A stretch of DNA of 64,000 nt from Clostridium magnum DSM 2767 (GCF_001623875.1 NZ_LWAE01000002.1:372001-436000); one strand, 5' to 3'. Shown: positions 17,265 through 26,328, counted from the stretch's first letter. Numbers and translations are program-made. Notes: generated from the sequence alone by a model not told the origin.

Positions 17265-17462
17265 ATGGCAAGCAGAGGAAATAGAGTATTAGTACCACAA
17301 GCTAAGGAAGGATTAAATCAGTTCAAAATGGAATCTGCTAGAGAAGTTGGAGTAGATTTAAAACAAGGATATAATGGAGATCTTACTTCCAGAGAAGCTG
17401 GATCAGTAGGCGGAAACATGGTTAAGAAGATGGTTGAAGCATACGAACAAGGTTTAAAGTAG
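17265..17462 (+). CDS. Alpha/beta-type small acid-soluble spore protein
   Basis: The 65-residue product has the SASP signature: a central LNQFKMESAREVGVDL, including the region cut by the germination protease GPR, and the C-terminal GYNGDLTSREAGSVGGNMVKKM. SASPs coat spore DNA, protect it from UV and heat, and supply amino acids on germination. The ribosome site GGGAGGAAAAAAATT is strong. It is a single-gene unit; expression late in the forespore is expected from the family. No sigma-G promoter could be assigned with confidence. Confidence 0.95.
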   Translation: MASRGNRVLVPQAKEGLNQFKMESAREVGVDLKQGYNGDLTSREAGSVGGNMVKKMVEAYEQGLK

Positions 17463-17481
17463 AACATATATAATATAAAGA

Positions 17482-17514
17482 GGCCAGGTAGTTTTCTACC
17501 TGGTTTCTTTTTAT
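17482..17514 (+). terminator. Terminator after the SASP gene
   Basis: CCAGGTAG / CTACCTGG stem with a TTTT loop is followed by TTTCTTTTTATT. Confidence 0.9.
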
Positions 17515-17539
17515 TGTATATTAAATTTACATAGGTATA

Positions 17540-17884
17540 TTAAAGATAAAAATAAATGAAATAAAACAGTATGGATAATAAAGAAGATAAAGACAGGAAA
17601 ATAGGAGAGAACTTTAAACTATAGCTTTCTTTTTTGCATGCAGTAATATTTATAATAATCGAAAAAACACATAGTAAAAATAAAAGAATTAAAAAATGAA
17701 TAGTATTTTCCATAATATCTAAATCCCAAGATTTGCGAACTGGAGAATTTTTGATGCGATTTAAAAATGTTTCAGAAGGAGGCTTAGCCATACCAACCAT
17801 CACCAGTAGGATAAGTACTATAGTCCAAGAGATATTATTTATAACTTTAGTAGTTTTGGTGAAAAAATTTTTTTCTTTAATCAT
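17540..17884 (-). CDS. Small integral membrane protein
   Basis: The 114-residue product has three hydrophobic helices (about residues 16-33, 62-82 and 93-113) with a polar loop AKPPSETFLNRIKNSPVRKSW between the first two. No ribosome site is obvious before the ATG at 17884. No family is recognised. Its length and coherent membrane topology favour a real gene. Confidence 0.55.
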   Translation of the reverse strand: MIKEKNFFTKTTKVINNISWTIVLILLVMVGMAKPPSETFLNRIKNSPVRKSWDLDIMENTIHFLILLFLLCVFSIIINITACKKESYSLKFSPIFLSLSSLLSILFYFIYFYL

Positions 17885-18105
17885 AATTTTATTGCTAAAT
17901 TAATATTTTTATAATTTAACAAGATTCACCTTACTTTCTTTTTATAAGTTCTTAATATATTTTATTATCTTTTAGAAAAAAAATTACTCTTTCATTGCAA
18001 TACATATCAAAGATTTGCATAGTCACTAAATAACTATTAACAATAAATTAGAAAAATTTTCACAAAATAATAAAATTTGTTTATAATTATATTTATAGAT
18101 ATAAT

Positions 18106-18307
18106 TTATCCGATGACTACCCGCTTTAATACTCCCATCGCATATGAAACTCCTCTTCCTAACGTCAGAGGAGTAAGCGATTCACACAAAATCATAGATT
18201 TTGGTTCTCTGCTTAACTGGGAGTAAAGAGCGGCTACGTCCCTGGATTCGTTCAACTAAGAATCAGATGGGAGTTGAAACCCTATCTTATTCAAGTCTAC
18301 ACTTCAT
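18106..18307 (-). repeat. Family-1 repeat, copy C (long form, 202 bp)
   Basis: On the minus strand the element runs from ATGAAGTGTAGACTTGAATA to GCGGGTAGTCATCGGATAAA. It contains the exact core GTTGAACGAATCCAGGGACG, then CCGCTCTTTACTCCC, then an extra module CAGAGAACCAAAATCTATGA...GGAAGAGGAGTTTCATATG not present in short copies. It makes up most of the intergenic space before the MATE gene; the rest of 17885-18341 is AT-rich with no gene. Confidence 0.9.
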
Positions 18308-18347
18308 ATTGATATGAAGAAATAATATTTTTAAAGGGAGGATGGCA

Positions 18348-19721
18348 ATGGATCATTCAAAGCAATTGGGAGAACAAAGCGTAGGAAAATTATTATGGAA
18401 ATTCTCAATTCCAGCAATTGTAGGTATGCTGGTAAATGCGCTATACAACATTATAGACAGGATTTTCGTAGGAAGAGGTGTAGGATTACTAGGTATATCA
18501 GCAACAACGATAGCATTTCCCGTTTCAATAATTATTATGGCTTTTGGTATGCTTATTGGTATTGGAGCGGCGGCAACAGTATCCATAAGATTAGGGCAAA
18601 AGAAAAAGGAAGAAGCAGAGAAGATTCTAGGAAATGCATTTACAATGCTTGTGATAATTTCTATATTAGTAACAGTATTAGGTCTTATTTTTGAGGAACC
18701 ACTTTTAATAATCTTTGGAGCAAGTGAGGAAGTTTTACCTTTAGCAAAGGAATTTGTTACTATAATTTTAATAGGAGTTCTGCTTCAAAACATAGGATTT
18801 GGATTAAATAATATAATACGCTCTGAAGGAAATCCTAAAATAGCCATGCTAACTATGTTAATTGGTGCAATATTAAATACTATTTTTAATCCCATTTTTA
18901 TTTTTGGTTTAGATTTAGGAATAAGAGGATCGGCTCTAGCAACAATAGTTTCACAAACTGTATGCTCAGCATGGGTATTATCCTATTTTATGGGTAAAAA
19001 GAGTGTATTAAAATTAAGAATTAAAAATTTAAAACTTGACCTTCATATAATAAAACAGATAGTTGCCATCGGTATGTCACCTTTCTTAATGCAGATAGTT
19101 GCTAGCGGTATAAGTATTACCTTTAACAAGGATTTGAAAATGTATGGTGGAGATACAGCTATTGCAGCCTTTGGAATAATAAATAGTGTTGTTATGTTAA
19201 TATTGATGCCTATTTTTGGAATAAATCAGGGATCTCAGCCGATTATAGGGTATAACTATGGAGCTGGAAATTTTGATAGAGTAAAAAAAGCATTAAAATT
19301 AGCTATATTAGCAGCTACTACTGTATCTACTTTAGGCTTTGTAATTGTTGAATTATTTCCGAGGGTAATTATTAGTGTATTTAGCAGTAACAATGCAGAC
19401 TTAATAAATATAGGTTCATCTGGTATTAGGATATTTTTATTAATGATGCCTATTGTAGGATTCCAAATTGTTAGTGCGAATTACTTTCAAGCCATAAATA
19501 AGGCTAAAATTGCTATATTTTTAAGTTTATCTAGACAAGTGATTATACTTCTTCCACTTTTGCTTATATTACCTAACTTTTTAAAGCTTACAGGTGTATG
19601 GGTATCTGGTGCAACTGCGGATCTATTAGCGTCTATAGTAACAGCAGCTTTCTTATTTAAAGAATTAAGGCATCTGGGAGAGGCCTCACAGGCAATGGAA
19701 CAGAAACTAGGCAGTATATAG
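18348..19721 (+). CDS. MATE-family multidrug efflux transporter
   Basis: The 457-residue product has 12 predicted membrane helices in two MATE halves. Typical segments are LLWKFSIPAIVGMLVNALYN, IDRIFVGRGVG and, in the second half, FGINQGSQPIIGYNYGA. MATE proteins export cationic drugs and metabolites using a Na+ or H+ gradient; the substrate is unknown. I chose the ATG at 18348, 6 nt after GGGAGG; the ATG at 18342 touches the ribosome site. A family-1 repeat lies immediately upstream. It is a single-gene unit. Confidence 0.9.
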   Translation: MDHSKQLGEQSVGKLLWKFSIPAIVGMLVNALYNIIDRIFVGRGVGLLGISATTIAFPVSIIIMAFGMLIGIGAAATVSIRLGQKKKEEAEKILGNAFTMLVIISILVTVLGLIFEEPLLIIFGASEEVLPLAKEFVTIILIGVLLQNIGFGLNNIIRSEGNPKIAMLTMLIGAILNTIFNPIFIFGLDLGIRGSALATIVSQTVCSAWVLSYFMGKKSVLKLRIKNLKLDLHIIKQIVAIGMSPFLMQIVASGISITFNKDLKMYGGDTAIAAFGIINSVVMLILMPIFGINQGSQPIIGYNYGAGNFDRVKKALKLAILAATTVSTLGFVIVELFPRVIISVFSSNNADLINIGSSGIRIFLLMMPIVGFQIVSANYFQAINKAKIAIFLSLSRQVIILLPLLLILPNFLKLTGVWVSGATADLLASIVTAAFLFKELRHLGEASQAMEQKLGSI

Positions 19722-19812
19722 TTAAGGTGAAGTGATAGTTGAATTATATAGGGTTTCCCTATGACTTTAGGACTTTGATAGTTAAGATGTTTAACGACCA
19801 TATGATTATTCC

Positions 19813-19878
19813 ATATACAAAAATCTACAAACATATGCAAGATTAACTTGCACATGTTTGTAGATTTTTTTGTATATA
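19813..19878 (+). terminator. Long hairpin terminator
   Basis: TATACAAAAATCTACAAACA pairs with the downstream TGTTTGTAGATTTTTTTGTA around a further stem GCAAG / CTTGC, making a stem of over 20 bp with a T-rich 3' arm. It follows the MATE gene. The remaining part of 19722-20139 is AT-rich leader with no gene seen. Confidence 0.75.
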
Positions 19879-20139
19879 GGTTTTTAACTTGAAATTTAAC
19901 TTATAGGTATGAATATAATGCTAGTTCTTGAAGTTCATTTAAATAACTTTTGAAGGAAATATATTGAATTTTTTACTGTACTTACGAAAAATGGAGTATG
20001 AAAAAGATTTATCAATATATAACACGGTATATGGATAAATTTACTAAATTACAAATTTTTGAAAAAACAGTAAATTTGTACTATAATATAAATACTAAAT
20101 ATTATACGTAAGTGATTTATTTTAGGAGGTAGAGGTTAG

Positions 20140-20574
20140 TTGGATAATATAAACTTAGGTACCCTTAAGAAAAAGGGAGTTTATTTTAAAACTATAGATA
20201 TAGACAAGCTTTATGGTGAATTGGAAATAAATCTTCCTCAGATGTATATGGTTAATGATGAAAGAAAGAAAAAAGTGCTATTAGAAAGAAAAGAAAAAAT
20301 AGAACATAAAGTGATAAATGTTATGACAGATTCCAAACAGAACATTAAAAATACTGTTCATGTAATAAATAATGTAAATAAACAATTAATACAAAATAAT
20401 TTACTGCTAAAGATGAAGATAGAGAATATGAAACAAGCATATAAAAATATATTGAAATATTGTACTAAATTACAGTCAGAAGTAAAGTCAACAGAAAATA
20501 AAGAAACGTATGAAGTATTAAATGGTATAATTAATACCCTCAAGAGTCAGGTACATAAAACCAAGGAGGAATGA
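20140..20574 (+). CDS. Unknown helical protein, first gene of a three-gene operon
   Basis: The 144-residue product starts with TTG behind TTTAGGAGGTAGAGGTTAG. It opens DNINLGTLKKKGVYFKTIDIDKLY and continues as a long basic helical or coiled-coil region (about 40-140), with no membrane helix and no known domain. The next gene begins 4 nt after its stop, so the two proteins are probably made together. Function unknown. Confidence 0.7.
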   Translation: MDNINLGTLKKKGVYFKTIDIDKLYGELEINLPQMYMVNDERKKKVLLERKEKIEHKVINVMTDSKQNIKNTVHVINNVNKQLIQNNLLLKMKIENMKQAYKNILKYCTKLQSEVKSTENKETYEVLNGIINTLKSQVHKTKEE

Positions 20575-20578
20575 GGAA

Positions 20579-21184
20579 ATGTTATTTAATGTATGTAAAG
20601 ATATTGAAAGTTTAAAGAAACGATGTAAAAAATATAGTTATGATAAAAATGATGACATTTTAGAAAAAATATCTATTGAAGAAGTAGATGATTTTAAGGA
20701 ATTTGAGAATAATATTGACAATTTAAACGAGATTCTTAAATCAATGGAAGAAATGAATCGTGATATTATAATTAATAAAAACTTATTAAAAAGTGTTTTA
20801 GAAGAAGATTATGAAGTGAAAAAAAAATACATAAAAAAGATTAAAAATATCATCAATGCCTATGTAAATTTTTATGATTATGTAGATGAGATAAGGCAAG
20901 CTTTAGAAAAATCAGATTCAAAAACCGATAAAAAAACGTTAAAACTAATAAATTCAATATTAAAGCTTTTAGAAAAGGAATATGCCAATATTGGACTGAT
21001 GGTAAATGCTCCTGAAATAGGTATTGATAAGTTTGATAATTTTAAACATGAAATTTTGTCAACAGAAAAAAATTTAGAACTATCTAATGAAACTATTTTA
21101 GATATTATAAAAAAAGGATTTTATTATAATGACAGAAATATAAGATACGTAAGAACTACAAAGGTAATAACTGTATTAAATTAA
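20579..21184 (+). CDS. Unknown coiled-coil protein, second gene of the operon
   Basis: The 201-residue product starts behind ACCAAGGAGGAATGAGGAAATG. It is highly charged and helical, with heptad-like stretches around 25-65 and 95-140 and no membrane segment or catalytic motif. It ends NIRYVRTTKVITVLN. The 4-nt spacing from the previous gene and the TPR/membrane gene 91 nt downstream suggest a joint structural or scaffold role, but nothing identifies it. Confidence 0.7.
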   Translation: MLFNVCKDIESLKKRCKKYSYDKNDDILEKISIEEVDDFKEFENNIDNLNEILKSMEEMNRDIIINKNLLKSVLEEDYEVKKKYIKKIKNIINAYVNFYDYVDEIRQALEKSDSKTDKKTLKLINSILKLLEKEYANIGLMVNAPEIGIDKFDNFKHEILSTEKNLELSNETILDIIKKGFYYNDRNIRYVRTTKVITVLN

Positions 21185-21275
21185 GCCTTTATTTAGAAAG
21201 TTTGATTTATGGTTATGTAAGTACAGACTTTTAAATACCATTGAGTATACTTTGATTTGGAGTTGGTGTTTTATT

Positions 21276-22484
21276 ATGGAAGAAATATTACAGTACTATA
21301 GAGAGGGAATGAAATGTTTTGCTGAAGGAAGTCTGGATAAAGCCCTTAGTTATCTTAAGATAGCGGCTACAGAAGGTATAGATAGACCAGAGGTGAATGA
21401 TGTTATTGCTTTAACCCTTATCTATAAAGGTGACTTTGAAGAAGCATATAGAATTTTTTTAGATAGCAGTAAAAAATTTAACGGGGAAATTAGCCAAAGA
21501 TATTTGTCTAGTATAGATGAGTTAAATGGCTGCATAGAAAAACATAATTTAGCTATAGACCTAATAAAGCGGAATAAATATGATGAAGCCCTGGAACATC
21601 TGCTTTTTATAAGAAATACAGGATTTAGGACTATAAATGATGATATGTTAATATGCTTCTTATATTGTACAAAAAAGGAATATAAAAATTGTAAGGAAAT
21701 ATTAGAAGAAATCCAGTCCATTAACAAAGAAGAGGTTTTTTATTATAAGATGAAAAGCTATCTAGATAAAAAAAGTTACTCTAGACTAAAGCTATATGTA
21801 GCCTCTATTGCAGCAATAATTATATTTTCAACGGTGATAATGTGGAGACCTAGTAATAATAATTATAAAGCTGAAGAGAAAGGTATTAGTGTAAAACAAG
21901 TTGCAGCAGCAAATAACAATGATATTAAAACAATTTCTAATAATAATTTGACTTCTAGTAATAATTCAGATTCTAACTATAAAATACTGGCTAATCTTGC
22001 TAATGATATTATGAAAGAGGATTTATACGATTTTGCAATAAATAATAAAGATTTAGATGTATCTAAATTAGATGATAAAGGTAAAAAATTGTACAACCAA
22101 TTAGAAGCAAGTTATAAAAGTAAAGCAGAAGTATATTTCTATAAAAATGGTTCGGATTTATATAAAAATGGAAATTACAAAAAGGCATACGAATATCTCT
22201 TAATTGCAAATGATAATTTGAAAGGAGACTATTTAGATGAGCATATAATATTTTATCTTGCTAAATCAGCTAAAGCCAGCGGTAATGGAGGAGTACAATA
22301 TTATAGGCAGTATGTAAATAGATATCCACAGGGGTGCTATAGAGAGGAAGCTCTTTATGATTTAGCAATACTAAGCTATCAAAATAATGATAAAAAAGAA
22401 GCGGAAAAATATGCATCTATTATATCAGAAGAATATTCAAGTTCTATGTATAATAATAACAGGATAAGGTCGATCCTACAATAA
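21276..22484 (+). CDS. TPR protein with a central membrane helix
   Basis: The 402-residue product has N-terminal TPR-like repeats (about 1-160: EILQYYREGMKCFAEGSLDKA, DEALEHLLFIRNTGF), one membrane helix (173-190), a low-complexity Asn/Ser-rich linker (195-235) and a C-terminal TPR-like region (about 285-400: KNGNYKKAYEYLLIAND, YPQGCYREEALYDLAILSYQ). The layout puts one TPR domain on each side of the membrane, as in YfgM/YbgF-like organisers. I chose the ATG at 21276; the in-frame TTG upstream has no ribosome site. It closes the three-gene operon. Confidence 0.75.
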   Translation: MEEILQYYREGMKCFAEGSLDKALSYLKIAATEGIDRPEVNDVIALTLIYKGDFEEAYRIFLDSSKKFNGEISQRYLSSIDELNGCIEKHNLAIDLIKRNKYDEALEHLLFIRNTGFRTINDDMLICFLYCTKKEYKNCKEILEEIQSINKEEVFYYKMKSYLDKKSYSRLKLYVASIAAIIIFSTVIMWRPSNNNYKAEEKGISVKQVAAANNNDIKTISNNNLTSSNNSDSNYKILANLANDIMKEDLYDFAINNKDLDVSKLDDKGKKLYNQLEASYKSKAEVYFYKNGSDLYKNGNYKKAYEYLLIANDNLKGDYLDEHIIFYLAKSAKASGNGGVQYYRQYVNRYPQGCYREEALYDLAILSYQNNDKKEAEKYASIISEEYSSSMYNNNRIRSILQ

Positions 22485-22488
22485 GTGA

Positions 22489-22533
22489 AAAATAGCCCAA
22501 CCATAATTAAATTTTGTAGTTGGGTTATTTTTA
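22489..22533 (+). terminator. Terminator of the TPR operon
   Basis: AATAGCCCAAC / GTTGGGTTATT, an 11-bp perfect stem, is followed by TTTATGATTTT. Confidence 0.85.
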
Positions 22534-22687
22534 TGATTTTTCCACAATAAGTACCAGTGTCTAAATGTGTGGAATTTAGGTATAATAAATTCAAAGTAAA
22601 AGTAAAGCAAATAGGACAATAGAACGAAGCTTGAATAAGATGCAATATGTGTAGAGAGTATGATATAATGTGACGATGGAGGATATT

Positions 22688-23389
22688 ATGAATAAAACAT
22701 ATCTGAATTATGCTCCTTTAACATTGATGGTTTTAGGTATGGGGGTCGGGATAGCTGGATATATAATAGATTTTTATATACCTTACTCAGTAGCCAAGCT
22801 ACTTTGGTTTTTAGCAACAATATTATTTGCTGCACTTGGTCTAAGAAGTGGGGAGATAGTTAGAAATCTTTATTATAACTTATATAATGATGTGCTTACA
22901 GGATTAAGAAATCGAAGATTCTTTTATTTAAATTTATCATATGAAATGAAGAATAATGTTAATAGTAAAAAACCAATAACATTATTAATGATTGATATAG
23001 ATAATTTCAAATCTATAAATGATACCTACGGACATATTGTTGGAGATAAGGTTTTAAAGGATATGGCTTATATTTTTAAAGATAACACAAGAGCAAGTGA
23101 TACTGTTGTAAGATGGGGAGGAGAAGAGTTTTCGATTATTCTCTCTAACACCGATACTATAATGGCAGCAAAAATAGCAGAGAGAATTAGAAAAAGTATA
23201 GAATCCTATAGATTTAGTTACGGTTGTACTTCATTTAAAGCTACAGTAAGCATTGGTACAGTTACAATAAACAAAGCAATGCATCCAGAGAATCTTATTG
23301 ATTTTGCAGATAAAGCATTGTATAAAGCAAAGGAAAAGAAAAATCTAGTAATAAGATATGAAGAACTTATTTATGAAGTAGAAACTTGA
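22688..23389 (+). CDS. Membrane diguanylate cyclase (GGEEF, with I-site)
   Basis: The 233-residue product has two membrane helices (about 10-30 and 36-55) and a complete GGDEF domain (about 66-225). The active signature is GGEEF at 144-148. The product-inhibition site RASD (RxxD) sits at 135-138, five residues before it. Metal and GTP contacts DIDNFKSINDTYGH are intact. It should make c-di-GMP at the inner membrane with feedback control. I chose the ATG at 22688, 5 nt after GATGGAGG. It lies 27 nt before the PTS EIIA gene and may be co-transcribed with it. Confidence 0.9.
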   Translation: MNKTYLNYAPLTLMVLGMGVGIAGYIIDFYIPYSVAKLLWFLATILFAALGLRSGEIVRNLYYNLYNDVLTGLRNRRFFYLNLSYEMKNNVNSKKPITLLMIDIDNFKSINDTYGHIVGDKVLKDMAYIFKDNTRASDTVVRWGGEEFSIILSNTDTIMAAKIAERIRKSIESYRFSYGCTSFKATVSIGTVTINKAMHPENLIDFADKALYKAKEKKNLVIRYEELIYEVET

Positions 23390-23416
23390 ATTAGATGGTC
23401 CCGGAGGTGTTAAATA

Positions 23417-23896
23417 ATGATAGACCTTTTAAAGAAAGGGGAATCAATACTTTCTCCTATTTCAGGAAAGGTTCTAGATTTAGCTGAAGTACAAGATCAG
23501 ATATTTGCAGAAAAAATAGCTGGAGATGGAGTAGCTATTAATTCAACAGATAATATAGTAGTGGCTCCTGCAGATGGAGTTATAGTCTTAATATTTGAGA
23601 CGAATCATGCTTTTGCTATGATTTTAGAAAATGAAATAGAGCTTCTTGTTCATATAGGTATTGATACGGTAGAACTTAATGGCGCAGGTTTTAAAAGATT
23701 AGTGGAAGAAGGAACTAAGGTGAAGGCTGGAGAGCCCATTATAAAAGTTGATAGAGAATTTATTGAAGAAAAAGGCTATTCATTGGTTACGCCTGTTCTA
23801 ATAACCAATCCAGACAGACTTAAGTCAATAAACTATAATACAGATACAGTGGTTCAAGCCGGTAAAGATACAGTGATTTTTTATGAAGTAGACTAA
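23417..23896 (+). CDS. PTS glucose-type EIIA protein
   Basis: The 159-residue product is a free-standing EIIA-Glc-type domain. The phosphorylated histidine is His79 in VHIGIDT, with the second conserved His64 in TNHAF; SPISGKVLDL and PADGVI are typical strands. It receives phosphate from HPr and passes it to a sugar-specific EIIB/C, none of which is nearby, so it may serve one or more distant permeases. Start is behind CCCGGAGGTGTTAAATAATG. The stop lies inside the first arm of the terminator. Confidence 0.95.
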   Translation: MIDLLKKGESILSPISGKVLDLAEVQDQIFAEKIAGDGVAINSTDNIVVAPADGVIVLIFETNHAFAMILENEIELLVHIGIDTVELNGAGFKRLVEEGTKVKAGEPIIKVDREFIEEKGYSLVTPVLITNPDRLKSINYNTDTVVQAGKDTVIFYEVD

Positions 23897-23928
23897 CAAA
23901 AGTAATGATTTTTGTTAGTCTACTTCTT
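23885..23928. terminator. Bidirectional terminator after EIIA
   Basis: AGTAGACTAACAAAA / TTTTGTTAGTCTACT, a 15-bp perfect stem that includes the EIIA stop codon, is followed by TCTTATTT. The convergent HAD gene lies on the other side. Confidence 0.85.
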
Positions 23929-23964
23929 ATTTCAACTTAGTAATGATATTCTTTTAGATATCTG

Positions 23965-24846
23965 TTAAGCTGTAGAGGATTCAACTTTAAGATTATTCAT
24001 AAATTTATATATGGCATGTGCCACACCGTGTAGATCATTTGAACTGGATACATAACTGCAGATTTTCTTAATATCCTCCTTGGCATTACCCATAGCAATA
24101 CTTATTCCAGCTCTCTTAAACATAGATACATCGTTATAGTTATCTCCTATAGCTGCAACATCTTTTAGGGGGATATTTAGGTGATTGGCTAGGTGTTCAA
24201 GGGAATTACCTTTAGAAGCATTTGTGTTAACTAGCTCAAAATTAAGTTCGTGTGATACAACTAAGGATAAGCTTTCGTGATTACCAAATAGTTCTCTTCC
24301 TTTTGATAGCTTGTCTTCATCAAAGGAAATAGCACTAATGCTGCAATAATCTAAATCCGCATTTACAATATCATTAATATCATCTACAAGTATAACACCT
24401 TCCTGTGAGAATAGTAAGCTTACTATCTCGTCAACAGTATATTTACTTAGGGAAAGATTTTTGGTTTTTGCCTTATAGAAATCATTTTCTAAAATCTCTT
24501 TTGTATTAGAAGGTAAAAATATATTTTTAGCTGTACTTACTTCATAAAAATACCTGTTATCATTAAACCAGCCTAATGTTTCAGTAACGTATTTTTTATC
24601 TATAGTATCAACCTTTAATTTTTCACCATTCTTAGAATGAGCTAAAGAACCGTTATTTGAAATTATGTGTGCACAAATATTTGCTTGTCTACATATAGCT
24701 TTTGCATCCGCATAAGTTCTTCCTGTTGCTATGACTATTTCCACACCGTTTTCTTGAGCTATTTTTAGAGCATTTATATTTTCTTTACTAATTTCATGTT
24801 TTGAATTTAATAAGGTTCCATCCAAATCTGTAGCAAAAAGTTTCAT
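23965..24846 (-). CDS. Cof-type HAD phosphatase
   Basis: The 293-residue product has the HAD motifs DLDGTLLNS (7-15, nucleophile Asp), ATGRTYADA (motif II), a lysine in the KGNSLEHL region (motif III) and GDNYNDVSMF (motif IV), plus a C2-type cap. Cof proteins dephosphorylate sugar phosphates, pyridoxal phosphate and other small metabolites. It is 21 nt downstream of the DeoR gene, so a regulated sugar-phosphate substrate is a fair guess. Start ATG is behind GAGAGGTGTTTATTAA. Confidence 0.9.
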   Translation of the reverse strand: MKLFATDLDGTLLNSKHEISKENINALKIAQENGVEIVIATGRTYADAKAICRQANICAHIISNNGSLAHSKNGEKLKVDTIDKKYVTETLGWFNDNRYFYEVSTAKNIFLPSNTKEILENDFYKAKTKNLSLSKYTVDEIVSLLFSQEGVILVDDINDIVNADLDYCSISAISFDEDKLSKGRELFGNHESLSLVVSHELNFELVNTNASKGNSLEHLANHLNIPLKDVAAIGDNYNDVSMFKRAGISIAMGNAKEDIKKICSYVSSSNDLHGVAHAIYKFMNNLKVESSTA

Positions 24847-24867
24847 TTAATAAACACCTCTCAATTA

Positions 24868-25626
24868 TTATTCTGCTATTAATAAGCTTATATTGTTTTT
24901 ATTTAGTATTTTCATAAATGGTTCATCTGGTTGTTTATCAGTAATTATAAGATTTATTTGGCGAAGGTCGCATACCTTATAATTTCCGTTATTGTTAAAT
25001 TTACTATGATCAGCTAATAATATGGTTTGCTTTGATTGCTCAATTATTTTTTTCATAACTGCAGCGTCCTCATCGTCAGTAGTAGTTATACCTTTTTCTG
25101 ATACTCCGAAGGCACTTATAAAACATTTATCTGCAAAGTAGTCTGATAACATGTTGATAGTAGCACTTCCGTACAAGAATCTATGGAAATTGTTTAACTT
25201 GCCACCAAGTAAGAATACCTTAATATTGTTTTTCTTAGAAAGTATATCCGCTACGTTTATAGAGTTAGTAATTACATTACACTGTTTGTTCTCTAGTAAT
25301 TCTACAAAAGCTTGAACGGTTGTTGATGTATCTAAGATAATAGTATCTCTTTCTTTCACTAGAGAAGCACTAAGTTTGGCTATTTTGTGTTTTTCTTCTA
25401 CATCATAAAGAAGTCTTTCAGAATAATTTAGTAGTTCCTTGTTTGGTGTAGGGAGTATAGCTCCTCCATGAGTTCTTACAATAGCTTTTTGCTTTTCTAA
25501 GATTACTAGATCTCTACGAGCAGTATCTCTGGAAACCTTATAAAGATTACATATATCTTCTACACTTATTCTTGAATTTGCCTGTAAATAGTCTAGAATA
25601 AGTTGAAGTCGCTCCTCTTGATACAA
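24868..25626 (-). CDS. DeoR-family transcriptional regulator
   Basis: The 252-residue product has an N-terminal helix-turn-helix (ISVEDICNLYKVSRDTARRDLVILEKQ, about 19-45) followed by the classic RTHGGAI hinge, and a C-terminal sugar-phosphate-sensing domain with DTSTTVQAFVE, VITNSINVA and LADHSKF. It should repress in the absence of a phosphorylated ligand. The start is TTG at 25626, 7 nt after GAGGTG. A sigma-A-like promoter and five 10-bp direct repeats lie just upstream and suggest autoregulation. It forms an operon with the HAD phosphatase. Confidence 0.92.
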   Translation of the reverse strand: MYQEERLQLILDYLQANSRISVEDICNLYKVSRDTARRDLVILEKQKAIVRTHGGAILPTPNKELLNYSERLLYDVEEKHKIAKLSASLVKERDTIILDTSTTVQAFVELLENKQCNVITNSINVADILSKKNNIKVFLLGGKLNNFHRFLYGSATINMLSDYFADKCFISAFGVSEKGITTTDDEDAAVMKKIIEQSKQTILLADHSKFNNNGNYKVCDLRQINLIITDKQPDEPFMKILNKNNISLLIAE

Positions 25627-25665
25627 TTTTATTCACCTCAATTTTATGTCTTAATCTATATTTAT

Positions 25666-25694
25666 ATATTAATTATTTATAAGTAAAATGTCAA
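25666..25694 (-). promoter_or_regulatory. Promoter of the deoR-like/HAD operon
   Basis: On the minus strand TTGACA (25694-25689) and TAATAT (25671-25666) are separated by exactly 17 nt. It sits 40 nt upstream of the TTG start of the DeoR-type regulator. Confidence 0.75.
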
Positions 25695-25737
25695 GTGTAT
25701 GTAAGTGTTGGTGAGTAATTGTAAGTGATTTTGGGTG
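25688..25737 (-). promoter_or_regulatory. Five tandem 10-bp direct repeats, probable DeoR operator
   Basis: On the plus strand the units are ATGTCAAGTG, TATGTAAGTG, TTGGTGAGTA, ATTGTAAGTG and ATTTTGGGTG, spaced exactly 10 bp apart. The first overlaps the -35 box of the regulator promoter. Tandem direct repeats at one helical turn are known for DeoR-family operators. Binding is inferred. Confidence 0.55.
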
Positions 25738-25827
25738 AAATTAAGAAAGATTTAAGACAGAAAATTACTTTGAATTAAAAGGAATGTTTATGGTAAACTT
25801 ATAATAATAAAAATCTAGGAGGAATTT

Positions 25828-26103
25828 ATGTTAAAGATATGGGCTAAAGTAATGAAAAATAATAAAATTATAAAAGATGAAGTTGCTACATCTGATATTC
25901 CAGGAGGCTATCAGGAAAACCTAAAGGCATGTATAACGGAATTATGCAATAGACTTGACATTTCAAAACCTTATTGGTTGCCTGCAAATTTAGAGGAATA
26001 TAATAAAAGAAGTAAAACAACTTTTAACCAGAATAATTTTATAGAGGAAATAGATTTTGATAGGTTTGTAATTGTAGAATTAGATACAGAGGAAGATCAA
26101 TAA
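25828..26103 (+). CDS. Conserved clostridial hypothetical protein
   Basis: The 91-residue product starts behind CTAGGAGGAATTTATG and ends before a clear terminator. It begins MLKIWAKVMKNNKIIKDEV and has a WLPANLEEYNKRSKTTFNQNNF segment, which I recall from small clostridial proteins without a named domain. It is mixed alpha/beta, with no cysteine motif or membrane helix. It is divergent from the DeoR operon across the repeat array. Function unknown. Confidence 0.75.
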   Translation: MLKIWAKVMKNNKIIKDEVATSDIPGGYQENLKACITELCNRLDISKPYWLPANLEEYNKRSKTTFNQNNFIEEIDFDRFVIVELDTEEDQ

Positions 26104-26117
26104 GTCAATATCCTAAC

Positions 26118-26166
26118 ATTAAAAAATATCTGTAGAGAGGACAACTTCTCTAGTAGATATTTTTTA
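26118..26166 (+). terminator. Intrinsic terminator
   Basis: AAAAATATCT / AGATATTTTT enclose an inner AGAGA / TCTCT stem and are followed by TTAATTTTT. Confidence 0.8.
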
Positions 26167-26328
26167 ATTTTTAGGGTAAAGTATTTTTTGAAAGTTATTT
26201 TAATGAAAGCATAAGAAAAAGTCTTGTAAAGCATCTTAATGTTATAAAAAACGATGATAATTAATAAAATTAGCTAATTAGAGTATTTGAAATATATTTG
26301 AAATAAGTTTAATATTGAAATATAACGA

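Noticed and set aside
22379-22645. Minus-strand frame of 88 codons
   Set aside because: It runs through the terminator and the 3' end of the TPR gene and has no ribosome site.
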